A DNA stretch of 64,000 nt from Gemmatimonadota bacterium (GCA_009838975.1 VXQO01000162.1:1-64000), one strand, 5' to 3'; counted from the stretch's first letter, positions 26,865-36,612 are shown. Notes: a model not told the origin generated them from the letters alone. Made by a program: numbers and translations.

Positions 26865-27347
26865 TCAGGCCAGGGACCGAACCGCCCCGACGACTTCGTC
26901 GAAGGGGGGGAGCACTCCCGGGTTGTCGCTCACCCAGGCGTACGCTATGCGGCCTTCGCCGTCCACCACGAAGACCGACCGCTTCGCAACGCCATGCAGT
27001 CCGAAGAAGTCCTCCTGAAGCACCCCGAACGCCCTGGCGGCTTCCTTGTTGAAATCCGACAGTATGGGGAACGGGACGTCCATTTCCTTGCGCCACTGCT
27101 GGTTCGAGAAGGGCGAGTCGATGCTGATCGCGTACACTCCGGCGCCGAGCCCGCCCCATTGATTCCAGTTCTCGCCGATGTGGCAGAGCTCCTCGGTGCA
27201 CGTGCCGCTGAAGGCGAGCGGTACGAACATCAGCACGACCGGCTGGCCGCGGTGCCCGGAGAGAGTTACGGGGTCCTTGCCGAATACGTCCAGCAGAGAG
27301 AAGTCCGGCGCTTCGTTTCCGACTTGAATGTGGCTCAAGGTAGTCAC
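26865..27347 (-). CDS. Peroxiredoxin (AhpE/thiol-specific antioxidant type)
   Basis: 160 residues with the thioredoxin-like AhpC/TSA fold. The peroxidatic Cys50 is in PLAFSGTCTEELC, with Cys55 five residues later and no C-terminal resolving Cys. Arg in VAKRSVFVVD fits the active-site Arg. No signal peptide, so cytoplasmic reduction of peroxides is expected. It lies between two secreted plug-domain proteins on the same strand (66 bases after one, 7 before the next). Confidence 0.93.
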   Translation of the reverse strand: MTTLSHIQVGNEAPDFSLLDVFGKDPVTLSGHRGQPVVLMFVPLAFSGTCTEELCHIGENWNQWGGLGAGVYAISIDSPFSNQQWRKEMDVPFPILSDFNKEAARAFGVLQEDFFGLHGVAKRSVFVVDGEGRIAYAWVSDNPGVLPPFDEVVGAVRSLA

Positions 27348-27412
27348 TCCCTCGATTGTGGTCTTCGCCGATTTTGGAATGGAAAACTAACACCCCGCGC
27401 GGCGGCGGGATC

Positions 27413-28444
27413 CTAGTTGCCGCGCGCCGCCTGCCTGGTCCAGATCAGAGCGGATCCACAGCCGCCGTTGTATCTGCCCCGGAACTCCGGAGGTGTTCGC
27501 GCACCCCAGTAGACCTCGGCCACCTCGACCCATTCCGGCGGGATGTGGTCGATATTGACCGTTCCTTCCATGTCCACGTTCCACTCGACTCCGTCGACGA
27601 AGATCGCGAGTTCGCAGTCCCGAACCTGCAGGAACGCCCGGTCCGTGGTTGGGCGGTTGATCCGGAGGCCCGGCAGTCGGGCGAACGCATCGGAGATGCG
27701 CGGGGACCCCTGCTCTTCGATCGTCCGTCGGGTAAGCAGCCGCATCACGATCCCGTCGTCCAGGCGGCGATAGTAGCCGCGGGCTTCCAGAAAGCGCGAG
27801 CGCACTTCGACAGTCAGGGGCCTCAGCGCGACCGCCTCGACGGTCATCGCCACCTCGACCACCGTCGTACGATCGGGGTGCAGTGCAATCGGTTCCTCAC
27901 GCGTTGCGTAACCGATGCGCTCGACCGTCAGGCGCGTGAGGTCGGACTCCAGGTCGGCGAACTCCACGCGTCCGCCGGCGTTCGTGAACGCCCGCCGCCC
28001 ATCGAGGACCGCGACCATCGCTCCCTCGACCGGCGCGCCGGAATCCGAATCCACGACCCTGACCAGAAGCCTCGCGGAAGTAGCGAGGGGGTTACCCGAT
28101 TCCCCCTTGCGCATCATCAGGTTGAAACTCCCCGGCCGCAGCACCCTGAATCCGCCCTGCAACGTGACGTAGCCGGACCTGCGGATCGTCAGGGTGTAGT
28201 TGCCGGTGGGCGCCGAGAAGGTCGCTCTCCCGTCCGCCCCCGTCACGTAGCGATGCACCAGGCCGGACAACTCGAGGACGGCACCCTCCAGGTCGGAGCC
28301 CGTATCCACGTCCTGGATGTGCCCGGTAATCGTCACGGAGTCCGCGCGCTGAGCCGCCAAATCGGGCGGGGCCCAGGGGCAGAAACCAGCCAGGACGGCT
28401 GCCGCTCCCAGCACCGCAATCGGTGATGACTTGTGGGCGTGCAT
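27413..28444 (-). CDS. Secreted protein with two carboxypeptidase-regulatory-like domains and a plug-like C-terminus
   Basis: 343 residues. After a signal peptide (cleavage near LAAQR) come two carboxypeptidase-regulatory-like domains (about 38-115, TITGHIQDVDTGSDLEGAVL; and 125-205, VRVVDSDSGAPVEGAMVAV). A plug-like region follows (ISDAFARLPGLRI, LAIFVDGVEWN, EWVEVAEVYWG), again without a beta-barrel. The layout matches the protein at 26087 with one extra sandwich domain. The two may be paralogues serving as surface or periplasmic binding modules; no function is known. Confidence 0.78.
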   Translation of the reverse strand: MHAHKSSPIAVLGAAAVLAGFCPWAPPDLAAQRADSVTITGHIQDVDTGSDLEGAVLELSGLVHRYVTGADGRATFSAPTGNYTLTIRRSGYVTLQGGFRVLRPGSFNLMMRKGESGNPLATSARLLVRVVDSDSGAPVEGAMVAVLDGRRAFTNAGGRVEFADLESDLTRLTVERIGYATREEPIALHPDRTTVVEVAMTVEAVALRPLTVEVRSRFLEARGYYRRLDDGIVMRLLTRRTIEEQGSPRISDAFARLPGLRINRPTTDRAFLQVRDCELAIFVDGVEWNVDMEGTVNIDHIPPEWVEVAEVYWGARTPPEFRGRYNGGCGSALIWTRQAARGN

Positions 28445-28582
28445 TGACTATAGTAATTGGATGTGTTCCGTGTTCCGTCACATTGTATGTTGCCGGGCAC
28501 GGCACGCAGGGACAAGGGTTGGAGCCGTTCCGCGTCCGTTCCGACTGGCCGAACGCCTACCCGCCACCATACCTTGGGAGCC

Positions 28583-31027
28583 ATGAACAGGTATTCACTT
28601 GCGCTGCTGGCTGCGGGCACCTTGGGTCTGGCCGTGGCCAATCCTGCCGGGGAGCAGCACTACGCCGGCGACGCGTCGACCGTTGTATCGCCGACATCTC
28701 TTGACCGCACGTTACCGAACGCGGAGGTCGCAAACGAGATCGTGGCGGAGTACTGCGTTCGCTGTCACAGTGAACGGCGGCAGGTGGGTGGTCTCGTGCT
28801 CGAGGGCTTCGACATCGCCGAGGCAGCCTCGCGCGGCCCGACCGTGGAGAAGATGATCCGGAAGCTGAGGGCGGGAATGATGCCGCCGCAGAGCGTCCGT
28901 CGCCCCGAGCCGGAGATGATCGCGGCAATGGCCACGGAGCTCGAGACCGCAATGGACGAGCTTGCGGCGAATGATCCGAACCCCGGCAAGCGCACGTTCC
29001 AGCGTCTCAACCGCGCCGAGTACGCACGCGCCGTCAGGGACCTGCTGGGCGTGGACATCGATGTGAGCTCCTTCCTGCCGCTCGACACCAAGAGCGCGAA
29101 TTTCGACAACATCGCCGATGTGCAGATGCCCTCTGCCACCGTCGTGGAGGGTTACCTGCGCGCGGCCGGACAGATCAGCCGGTCCGCGCTAGGCGACCCG
29201 GACGTCGAGACCTCTTCGACCATATACCGGATTCCCCGTGTAGCCTCCCAGAAGGATCGCGTGGAAGGCGCGCCCATCGGCACGAGGGGCGGACTGTCGG
29301 TCCTTCACAACTTCCCGGCCGACGGCACCTACGTCTTTCACATCATGCCCTACGCGGCCGTAGAGGGAGAGGTGTTCGGCCGGACGTTCGGAACCGAGCA
29401 GATCGAGGTCTCGATCGACGGAGCGAGGGTGGCGTTGCTGACGATCGACCGCTGGATGTCCGAGTCCGAGCCCACCGGCCTGAACATCCGGACCGATTCA
29501 ATCTACGTCACGGCGGGCCAGAAGAGGGTGTCGGTCGCGTTCATTCGGCAGTTCGAGGGCGTGGTGGACGACCTGATTCGGCCGATCGACCATACCCTCG
29601 CCGACGGGCAGATCGGGATCGGACTCGGAGTGACGACGCAACAGCACCTGCAGCGGCTTACCGTTCTGGGGCCTTTCGGCGTGACGGGTGTGTCGGATAC
29701 ACCAGCGCGCCAGGCGGTCTTCACCTGTCGGCCGACCTCGCCCGACGAGGAAGGGCCCTGCGCACGCGAAATCATTGCCAGGCTCGCCACCCGGGCCTAT
29801 CGCCGGCCCGCTGTCGACCGCGATGTCGACGGCCTGATGACCTTCTATGGGCAGGGCGCAGCCGACGGCGGTTTCGAAAAGGGCATCCGCACCGCGCTGC
29901 AGGCGATCCTGGCGAGCCCGCACTTCATCTTCCGACTCGAACAGCGGCCGTCCGAGGTCGGGGCCGACGACTTGTACGGGATCGACGACTTCGATCTCGC
30001 GTCGCGGCTTTCGTTCTTCCTGTGGGGCGCGCCCCCCGACGATGAACTCCTGGAAGCCGCCCGCGCCGGTTCGCTTTCCGATGCGGCCGAGCTGGACCGA
30101 CAGGCGCGGCGCATGCTCGCCGACCCCCGCTCCGAAGCGCTGGCCACGCGCTTCGCCGCGCAGTGGCTCCGACTCCAGGACATCGAGGACATCCACCCGG
30201 ACGCGTTGACCTTCCCGTATTTCGACCAGACCCTGGCCGACGCCATGGTGCGGGAAACGGAACTGTTCTTCTCCCATCTGGTGGAAGAGGACCGCCCGGT
30301 TCTGGATCTCCTTACGGCGGACTACACCTTCGTGAACGAGCGGCTGGCCCGACACTACGGGATGACCGGAGTTCTGGGCCCGGAGTTCGCCAGGGTCACC
30401 TATCCGACCGACCATCGCCGCGGCCTGCTCGGGCACGGGAGCGTGCTCACGCTTACCTCGCACCCCGACCGTACCTCACCGGTTCTGCGCGGAAAGTGGG
30501 TGCTCGAGGTCCTGCTGGGCGCTCCTCCGCCCCCGCCCCCGCCGGACATCCCCGCCTTCGAGGAAACCGCCGCGGCCGAAGAGGGACGTTTCTTCACGGT
30601 TCGGGAGCGCATGGAGGAGCACCGGGCGAACCCGCAGTGCAGTTCCTGCCACAACGTCATCGATCCGCTCGGGCTCGCGCTCGAAAACTTCGACGTGACA
30701 GGCGGCTGGCGGATCCGGGACGAGGGCAACCCGGTGGACCCCGTGGGCACGATGTACGACGGCACGGAACTGGCCGGCCCGACCGATCTGCGCACGGCGC
30801 TGATGGGCCTGTCCGATGTCGTCGTGAGCACCTTCGCCGAGAACCTGATGGCCTATGCGCTGGGCCGGCGGGTGGAGTACTACGACATGCCGACGATCCG
30901 GGCCATCGTCCGGGCGGCGGCGGAAGACGACTACCGCGTATCCAACTTCATCCTGGGCGTCGTGAACAGCATGCCGTTCCGCATGGCGCGCGCCGGCACG
31001 GTGGCCGAGGAAGAAGCCGAATTCTGA
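28583..31027 (+). CDS. Di-heme cytochrome-type DUF1587/1592/1588/1585/1595 protein
   Basis: 814 residues from ATG 28583, which begins a signal peptide (MNRYSLALLAAGTLGLAVA). An N-terminal planctomycete-type cytochrome c domain has C58-V-R-C61-H62 and the MMPP motif. Then come DUF1587 (RLNRAEYARAVRDLLG), the DUF1592 core (DLASRLSFFLWGAPPDDEL), DUF1588 (HRRGLLGHGSVLTLTSHPDRTSPVLRGKW, written in parts) and DUF1585 with a second heme site C686-S-S-C689-H690. Proteins of this type are exported and pair with DUF1552 proteins, as here; the reaction is unknown. The start has GGGAG only 2 bases upstream, so a different start remains possible. Confidence 0.9.
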   Translation: MNRYSLALLAAGTLGLAVANPAGEQHYAGDASTVVSPTSLDRTLPNAEVANEIVAEYCVRCHSERRQVGGLVLEGFDIAEAASRGPTVEKMIRKLRAGMMPPQSVRRPEPEMIAAMATELETAMDELAANDPNPGKRTFQRLNRAEYARAVRDLLGVDIDVSSFLPLDTKSANFDNIADVQMPSATVVEGYLRAAGQISRSALGDPDVETSSTIYRIPRVASQKDRVEGAPIGTRGGLSVLHNFPADGTYVFHIMPYAAVEGEVFGRTFGTEQIEVSIDGARVALLTIDRWMSESEPTGLNIRTDSIYVTAGQKRVSVAFIRQFEGVVDDLIRPIDHTLADGQIGIGLGVTTQQHLQRLTVLGPFGVTGVSDTPARQAVFTCRPTSPDEEGPCAREIIARLATRAYRRPAVDRDVDGLMTFYGQGAADGGFEKGIRTALQAILASPHFIFRLEQRPSEVGADDLYGIDDFDLASRLSFFLWGAPPDDELLEAARAGSLSDAAELDRQARRMLADPRSEALATRFAAQWLRLQDIEDIHPDALTFPYFDQTLADAMVRETELFFSHLVEEDRPVLDLLTADYTFVNERLARHYGMTGVLGPEFARVTYPTDHRRGLLGHGSVLTLTSHPDRTSPVLRGKWVLEVLLGAPPPPPPPDIPAFEETAAAEEGRFFTVRERMEEHRANPQCSSCHNVIDPLGLALENFDVTGGWRIRDEGNPVDPVGTMYDGTELAGPTDLRTALMGLSDVVVSTFAENLMAYALGRRVEYYDMPTIRAIVRAAAEDDYRVSNFILGVVNSMPFRMARAGTVAEEEAEF

Positions 31028-31069
31028 CGGAGCAGAGTTGCAACACACCCACGACCGAGGTCTGAACAG

Positions 31070-32458
31070 ATGCAATACCTGACTGGCAAGCACATTTCGC
31101 GGCGAGCAATGCTCAAGGGCGCCAGCGCCGCCATCGGCCTCCCCCTGCTGGACGCCATGATTCCGGCCGGGCGAGCGTGGGCGGCGACGGAGGCCGGAAG
31201 GGCGGCCGGCCGCACGAGGGTGGTTTGTATCGAGCAGGTGCATGGTGCGGCCGGTTGCAACGACTGGGGCCGGGCGCAGAACCTGTGGTCGCCGGCGGAA
31301 ACGGGCCGCGACTTCGACCTGACGCCCAGCAACCTCCGGCCGCTGGAACCGTTCAGGAAGTACCTGACGATCGTGAGCGACACCGACGCGCGGATGGCCG
31401 ACGCGTACGCGCCCGCCGAGATCGGTGGAGACCATTTCCGGACCAGCGCGGTCTTCCTCACCCAGGCCCATCCGAAGCAGACCGAGGGTTCCGACGTTCG
31501 CGTGGGAACTTCCTTCGACCAGCTGTACGTACAGCGTTTCGGCCAGGACACGCCCATCCCGTCGCTGCAGCTGTCCATCGAGAACGTCGACCAGGCCGGA
31601 GGGTGCGCGTACGGCTACGCGTGCGTTTATACGGACACGATCAGCTGGGCCTCGCCGAGCGACCCGCTTCCGATGATCCGTGATCCGCGAGCGGTCTTCG
31701 AGCAGTTGTTCGGGGCCGGTGGAACACCCGAGCAGCGCGCCGAGCGCCTCACTACCGACCGCAGCATCCTCGACTGGGTCATGGGCGAGATGTCGATGGT
31801 GCGTCGCAAGCTCGACCCGATCGATGTCCAACGCCTCGATCAGTACGCAAACAACATTCGCGAACTCGAACAGCGGATCCAGCGCATCGAGGCACAGAAC
31901 TCCAGCGGCGAGGAGCGGGCGATCCCGGAGGCTCCGGTGGGTGTTCCGGATTCGTTCGAAGAGCACGTGAAGCTGATGTTCGACCTTCAGGTCCTCGCCT
32001 TCCAATCCGACACGACGAGGGTCTTCTCCTTCAAGCTTGGGCGCGACGCGTCGCCCAGGGTCTACCCGGAGTCCGGAGTGGATTCGCCCTTCCATGCTTC
32101 ATCACACCACGGAGGCCGTGAAGATCGGGTGATCCAGTTCGGCAAGATCAACGAGTATCACGTGTCGATGGTGCCCTACTTCCTGGAGAAGCTGCAGGCG
32201 GTGACCGAGGGAGATGCCACACTTCTCGACAAGACGCTGCTCATGTACGGCTCGGCGATGGCCGACAGCAACCTCCACAATCACACGCGTTGCCCGCTCT
32301 TCCTGGCTGGCGGCGCGAACGGCATCCTGGAGGGCGAACAGCACATCCGGGCGCAACCCGGCACGCCGATGGCCAACGTGATGCTGAGCCTGCTGCACAA
32401 ACTTGGAGCCGACGACATCAAGAGTTTCGGGAACAGCACGGGCCGCTTCGCCATCTAG
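31070..32458 (+). CDS. Tat-exported DUF1552 (HXXSHH) protein
   Basis: 462 residues. The N-terminus has a twin-arginine signal (ISRRAMLKGASAAIGLPLLD). The family hallmark H342-A-S-S345-H346-H347 is intact. Tat export suggests folding or cofactor loading in the cytoplasm before secretion. It is the universal neighbour of DUF1592/1588 cytochromes, and the pair here is separated by 42 bases. A role as a redox or hydrolytic partner of the cytochrome is inferred only from context. Confidence 0.92.
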   Translation: MQYLTGKHISRRAMLKGASAAIGLPLLDAMIPAGRAWAATEAGRAAGRTRVVCIEQVHGAAGCNDWGRAQNLWSPAETGRDFDLTPSNLRPLEPFRKYLTIVSDTDARMADAYAPAEIGGDHFRTSAVFLTQAHPKQTEGSDVRVGTSFDQLYVQRFGQDTPIPSLQLSIENVDQAGGCAYGYACVYTDTISWASPSDPLPMIRDPRAVFEQLFGAGGTPEQRAERLTTDRSILDWVMGEMSMVRRKLDPIDVQRLDQYANNIRELEQRIQRIEAQNSSGEERAIPEAPVGVPDSFEEHVKLMFDLQVLAFQSDTTRVFSFKLGRDASPRVYPESGVDSPFHASSHHGGREDRVIQFGKINEYHVSMVPYFLEKLQAVTEGDATLLDKTLLMYGSAMADSNLHNHTRCPLFLAGGANGILEGEQHIRAQPGTPMANVMLSLLHKLGADDIKSFGNSTGRFAI

Positions 32459-32469
32459 GAGGTGCGACG

Positions 32470-34392
32470 ATGACCGGTGAAAGTATGAACACTGGCGGGT
32501 CTGACACGGTCGCGTCGAAACGCCCGCACGCGAAACGCACAGTCGGCGGGCTCCTGGCGCTGGCTTCACTGATTGCGACCATCGGCGCGGTGGTGCCCAC
32601 CGAGGCTCCGGTCGCCGACGCTGCCGAACGTGGTGATCTCGAGGCGGTGCGCGCGTTGCTGCGACAGGGTGCCGACGTCAACACGGCTCAGAACGACGGC
32701 ATGACGGCGCTTCACTGGGCCGCGAGCAACAACGACATCGCTATCGCGAAGGCGCTTCTCTATGCGGGAGCTACCTTCCGGGCGACGACGCGTATCGGGG
32801 GCTACACACCTCTGCACCTCGCGAGCAGGGGCGGCCACGCGGAAGTTGCGTGGCTCATTCTGGAGGACGGCGCCGATCCGGACAAACTCACCGGCACGGG
32901 CGTAACCGCAATGCACTTCGCTGCCGACGCCGATGCAGCCGAAGTGATCGAGGCACTGGCCGCGCATGGCGGTGACGTGGACGCACGGGACAGCTTTGCG
33001 GAGCGCACCCCTCTGATGTTCGCCGCCGTGCGGGGGGCAGACGCGGCGGTACGTGCCCTTCTGAACGCGGGGGCCGATGTATCTCTGGTGACCCGGGTGA
33101 AGGACTATGAGGTCATCGACCGGGACCTGCGCGCCGAGCAGCGCCAGCGCGCCCGCGTAAGGGCCGCGGCCGAGGAGCCCGAGGAGGAGGAAGAGGTCAG
33201 TGAGGCCTCAGCGTCGCCAATTCCGCCCCAGGGACAGCAAGCCCGCAACCCGGCCCAGGTCCCTCAGGCCCGACAACAGCCCGGCAATCCGGCACGGCCT
33301 GCGGCAGCCCCTGGCCAGGCCGAGCCGGACGAACCCTCCACACCTCCGGAAGAACCGCCGGTAAGAGCGTTGAGTTCGGCGCAGCAGATCGGCAGGCAGG
33401 GCGGTTTCGGCGCGCTGCACTACGCCGCTCGCGAGGGCCACCGCTCCACTGCGACGCTGCTTCTCGACGCCGGCGCTGACGTCAACCATCCAACCGGCGG
33501 CGATCAGTCCTCTCCCATGCTGGTGGCGGTCATCAACGGCAACTACGACCTCGGGCGCGACCTGCTGGAGCGCGGCGCGGATCCCAACCTCGTCAGCGAC
33601 GACGGCGCGGCACCGCTTTTCGCCACGCTGAACATCGAGTGGTCGCTGCGCACCTGGTATCCCCAGCCACAGGCCTTCCGCCAGCAGGAGACCGACTACC
33701 TGGAGTTAATGCGGCTCCTGCTCGACGCGGGCGCGGACCCCAATCAGCAGACGACCACACATATCTGGTATGCAGCCTACAACGCCGGCCGCATGGGTGT
33801 GGACTTCACGGGCGCCACCCCCTTCTGGCGGGCCGCATACGCCACGGACGTGGAAGCAATGCGCCTTCTGGTCGACTACGGAGCCGACCCCAACATCTGG
33901 ACCACGAAGCTCCCCAGCCGGCGCCGCTTCTTCGATCCGAACTTCCCCGACACCCGACCCGAGGCGACCGAACTGGATCCGTCCGGGCTTCCGCCGGTTC
34001 CCGTCGGCGGCCCCGCGGTGCACCCGCTCCACGCGGCCTCCGGCGTCGGCTTCGGCACCTCGAGGGTGGCACAGCAGCATCGGAGCGTCCCCGACGGATG
34101 GCTTCCGGCGGTGCGTTACCTGATCGACGAACTCGGCGTCGACCCCAACCTGCGCGACCACGACGGCTTCAACGCCATCCACCACTCCGCGGCCCGGGGC
34201 GACAACGAGACCATTCTCTTCCTGGTCAGCCGCGGTACGGACATCCATGCCATCAGCCGGCGCGGGCAGACCACTGCAGACCTCGCCAACAGTCCGGAGC
34301 AGCGCGCACAGCCGCACCCGGCCACGGTCGCACTGCTCGAGAAGCTCGGTTCCCACAACAACCACCAGTGTCGTTCCTGCGGAGGCAACTGA
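32470..34392 (+). CDS. Exported ankyrin-repeat protein
   Basis: 640 residues from ATG 32470, which has AGGAGGTG 6 bases upstream; it begins 11 bases after the DUF1552 stop. One hydrophobic segment (about 22-45) suggests export or membrane anchoring. Ankyrin repeats fill residues 50-205 (ALHWAASNNDIAIAKALL; HLASRGGHAEVAWLILEDG), then comes a disordered Glu/Gln/Pro-rich linker (235-300), then further repeats to the end, finishing in CRSCGGN. Ankyrin repeats bind proteins, so it may be a scaffold for its two neighbours. Its presence beside DUF1592/DUF1552 genes is a recurrent arrangement. Confidence 0.9.
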   Translation: MTGESMNTGGSDTVASKRPHAKRTVGGLLALASLIATIGAVVPTEAPVADAAERGDLEAVRALLRQGADVNTAQNDGMTALHWAASNNDIAIAKALLYAGATFRATTRIGGYTPLHLASRGGHAEVAWLILEDGADPDKLTGTGVTAMHFAADADAAEVIEALAAHGGDVDARDSFAERTPLMFAAVRGADAAVRALLNAGADVSLVTRVKDYEVIDRDLRAEQRQRARVRAAAEEPEEEEEVSEASASPIPPQGQQARNPAQVPQARQQPGNPARPAAAPGQAEPDEPSTPPEEPPVRALSSAQQIGRQGGFGALHYAAREGHRSTATLLLDAGADVNHPTGGDQSSPMLVAVINGNYDLGRDLLERGADPNLVSDDGAAPLFATLNIEWSLRTWYPQPQAFRQQETDYLELMRLLLDAGADPNQQTTTHIWYAAYNAGRMGVDFTGATPFWRAAYATDVEAMRLLVDYGADPNIWTTKLPSRRRFFDPNFPDTRPEATELDPSGLPPVPVGGPAVHPLHAASGVGFGTSRVAQQHRSVPDGWLPAVRYLIDELGVDPNLRDHDGFNAIHHSAARGDNETILFLVSRGTDIHAISRRGQTTADLANSPEQRAQPHPATVALLEKLGSHNNHQCRSCGGN

Positions 34393-34952
34393 TGTCCGGA
34401 AGCTCTTCGGACGGGCCGACCCCGGCGCGGCGCGGCGCGGTCCTGCTGGCCGCTGCCGCCACCGCGTCGATCACACTTCCCTCACCCGCCGCCGCCCAGA
34501 ACACCGAGTGGAACCGGTACACCCTCGAGGACCTGGTCGGTGTCTACGTGCGCGCCGAGACCAATCAGGGATGCGAAGGCGCGGGGCTCTCGGCCGAGTC
34601 CGTCCGCACCGACGCGGAGTCCGCGCTGGGGGAGGCGGAGGTGCCCCTTCTGACCGAGCGCGAGATGCTCGAGAGCCCGGGACTTCCCGAGTTGAGGGTC
34701 ACGCTGGAGTGCGGCGGCGGAGTCGCCGGCGTGGTGGGCTACTCGGTTTCCGTCCGCATGCAACAGGCCACGCAGATGATCCGGGACAACCAGATCACAC
34801 TGTCAGAGGCCGTCACATGGTGGACGACCGGCGTCGGGGTGGCCCAGGCGGGGACGGTTTCCGATGCGCTGGACGCCGAACTGCGTGCCAGGCTCACCGT
34901 CTTCGCGGAAGCCTTCGCGGCGGCGAATGCGGAGGAGGAGGGATCGGGGTAG
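34392..34952 (+). CDS. Small secreted protein of unknown function, last gene of cytochrome/DUF1552 operon
   Basis: 186 residues. ATG 34392 shares one base with the ankyrin gene's stop (TGATG), so it is translationally coupled. An N-terminal signal (ARRGAVLLAAAATASI...AAAQ) is followed by a soluble domain with two Cys (NQGCEGAG, LECGGG). The LTEREMLESPGLPELRVTLEC segment looks like a mixed alpha/beta domain. I do not recognise the family. It stops 3 bases before the convergent SulP gene. Confidence 0.75.
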   Translation: MSGSSSDGPTPARRGAVLLAAAATASITLPSPAAAQNTEWNRYTLEDLVGVYVRAETNQGCEGAGLSAESVRTDAESALGEAEVPLLTEREMLESPGLPELRVTLECGGGVAGVVGYSVSVRMQQATQMIRDNQITLSEAVTWWTTGVGVAQAGTVSDALDAELRARLTVFAEAFAAANAEEEGSG

Positions 34953-34955
34953 CGC

Positions 34956-36587
34956 CTACGACGCGAGCAGGTTGATCGCGACGTTTCGTGCCTGGTCCAG
35001 TGTATCCACGACGTGGTGGTCCGGAACGCTCCGCAGGATGTCCAGGGAGCGCAGGGTCTCGGCCACGGAGCCCGTCAGCCCCATGACAATGACTTCGGTG
35101 CGGCTCGTTTGGGCAACCTCGAAGAGCTGCGCAATCAACATCGCCGCGCTGTCATCCAGAAACGTGGCGCCAGAGAAGTCGAAGATTACGATTTCGTGTT
35201 CACTGATGTCACCACCGATCACCCCGACGAGCTTGTGGGCGGACGCCACCGTGAAGCTGCCCTTCAATGCCACCAGTCCCGTCCGGGCCGCATATTCGTC
35301 CTCGAACGCCAGCATTTCGGGGTTTTCCGCGAAGAAGGCCCGGTCCAGTAGCGGCACCGAGATCACGCTGTCCAGTTCCAGCACCTCCATCTCCTGGGCA
35401 TGAGCCATTGCGGCGACGATCAGTCCGATCGCCACCGCCGTGACGAGATCGACAAAGACGGTGAGGCCCAGCGTGACCAGCATGACAACGAGATGGGCAC
35501 GGCGTATTCGATGAATCCGGGTCAGCAGCCGCCAGTCGATGATGTCCCAGCCGACCTTCATCAGGATCCCGGCCAGAACAGCGTGAGGGATAGGCTCGAC
35601 GTACGGGCCCAGCCCGAGGAGCAATCCCAGCACGATCACCGCGCGTAGCACGCCGGACACCCGGGTTGTCCCGCCCGCACGGATGTTGGTCACCGTGCCC
35701 ATGGTAGCGCCGGCCCCGGGCAAGCCGCCGAAGACTCCGGAAACCACATTGCCGATTCCCTGCCCCACCAGTTCCCTGTTGGGATCGTGCCGCTGGCCGG
35801 TCAGGGAGTCGGCCACGAGAGAGGTGAGCAGGCTGTCCACCGAACCGAGCAGAGCCAGTACGAGTGCCGGCTGAGCGGCACCGAGGAGAAAACCCGCCGA
35901 GGGCAGCGTGACCTGCATGTCGGGCAGACCCCTGGGTATCTCTCCGATAGCGGGGACCCCGGTCAGCCAGAGGACGCCCATGAGCGTCCCCGTCACCAGG
36001 GCCACGAGAGCCGGCGGAGCATATCTGGAAAAGCGACGGGGCCAGAGGACCGCGATCAGGAGGGTCACCGTCGCGATGGCCAGCGCCTGGTAGTTGACCG
36101 AATGGACCGCCACGGCAAGGGCATCGATCGCACCCCGGGCTCCGCCGGAAGGTGCGGGCGCGCCGATGAACGGCAGTGACTGGATCAGCATGATGATGAC
36201 GCCGATCCCGGACATGAACCCCGACACTACCACGTGCGGTGTGTAGACCACGAAGCGCCCGATCCTCAGCAGGCCGAGGGCCACCTGCAGCAGGCCTGCG
36301 AGTACGACGATCGCGAACGCCTCGCCGAGGGTGGAGGCATGTGTGGTCACGATCACCGCCATGGCAACGGTCATCGGCGCGGTCGGCCCCGAGATCTGGG
36401 ATCGGGTGCCGCCGAACACCGAAGCGAAGAACCCCACCGCAATGACGCTGTAGAGTCCCGTGGCCGGGCCGAGGCCCGAGGCAATTCCGAAGGCAAGCGC
36501 CACCGGGAGCGCAACTACGGCCGAGGTAAGGCCGCCGAATATGTCACCGCGGAGGGCACCCGCGTCGTAGCCGCGCCCGGGAATCAT
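34956..36587 (-). CDS. SulP family anion transporter with STAS domain
   Basis: 543 residues. The SulP signature appears early (GLTSAVVALPVALAFGIASG, LGPATGLYSV) with about 12 membrane segments, and a STAS domain occupies roughly 440-540 (LVALKGSFTVAS, IVIFDFSGATFLDDSAAMLI). The Ser/Asp site used for STAS regulation is in the segment around DDSA. Substrates in the family include sulfate, bicarbonate and other anions; a choice is not possible here. ATG 36587 is preferred because the upstream extension overlaps the serine hydrolase gene and is Arg-rich. Confidence 0.93.
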   Translation of the reverse strand: MIPGRGYDAGALRGDIFGGLTSAVVALPVALAFGIASGLGPATGLYSVIAVGFFASVFGGTRSQISGPTAPMTVAMAVIVTTHASTLGEAFAIVVLAGLLQVALGLLRIGRFVVYTPHVVVSGFMSGIGVIIMLIQSLPFIGAPAPSGGARGAIDALAVAVHSVNYQALAIATVTLLIAVLWPRRFSRYAPPALVALVTGTLMGVLWLTGVPAIGEIPRGLPDMQVTLPSAGFLLGAAQPALVLALLGSVDSLLTSLVADSLTGQRHDPNRELVGQGIGNVVSGVFGGLPGAGATMGTVTNIRAGGTTRVSGVLRAVIVLGLLLGLGPYVEPIPHAVLAGILMKVGWDIIDWRLLTRIHRIRRAHLVVMLVTLGLTVFVDLVTAVAIGLIVAAMAHAQEMEVLELDSVISVPLLDRAFFAENPEMLAFEDEYAARTGLVALKGSFTVASAHKLVGVIGGDISEHEIVIFDFSGATFLDDSAAMLIAQLFEVAQTSRTEVIVMGLTGSVAETLRSLDILRSVPDHHVVDTLDQARNVAINLLAS

Positions 36588-36612
36588 GCCACCGGCTCTC
36601 CGAGGCACGACG

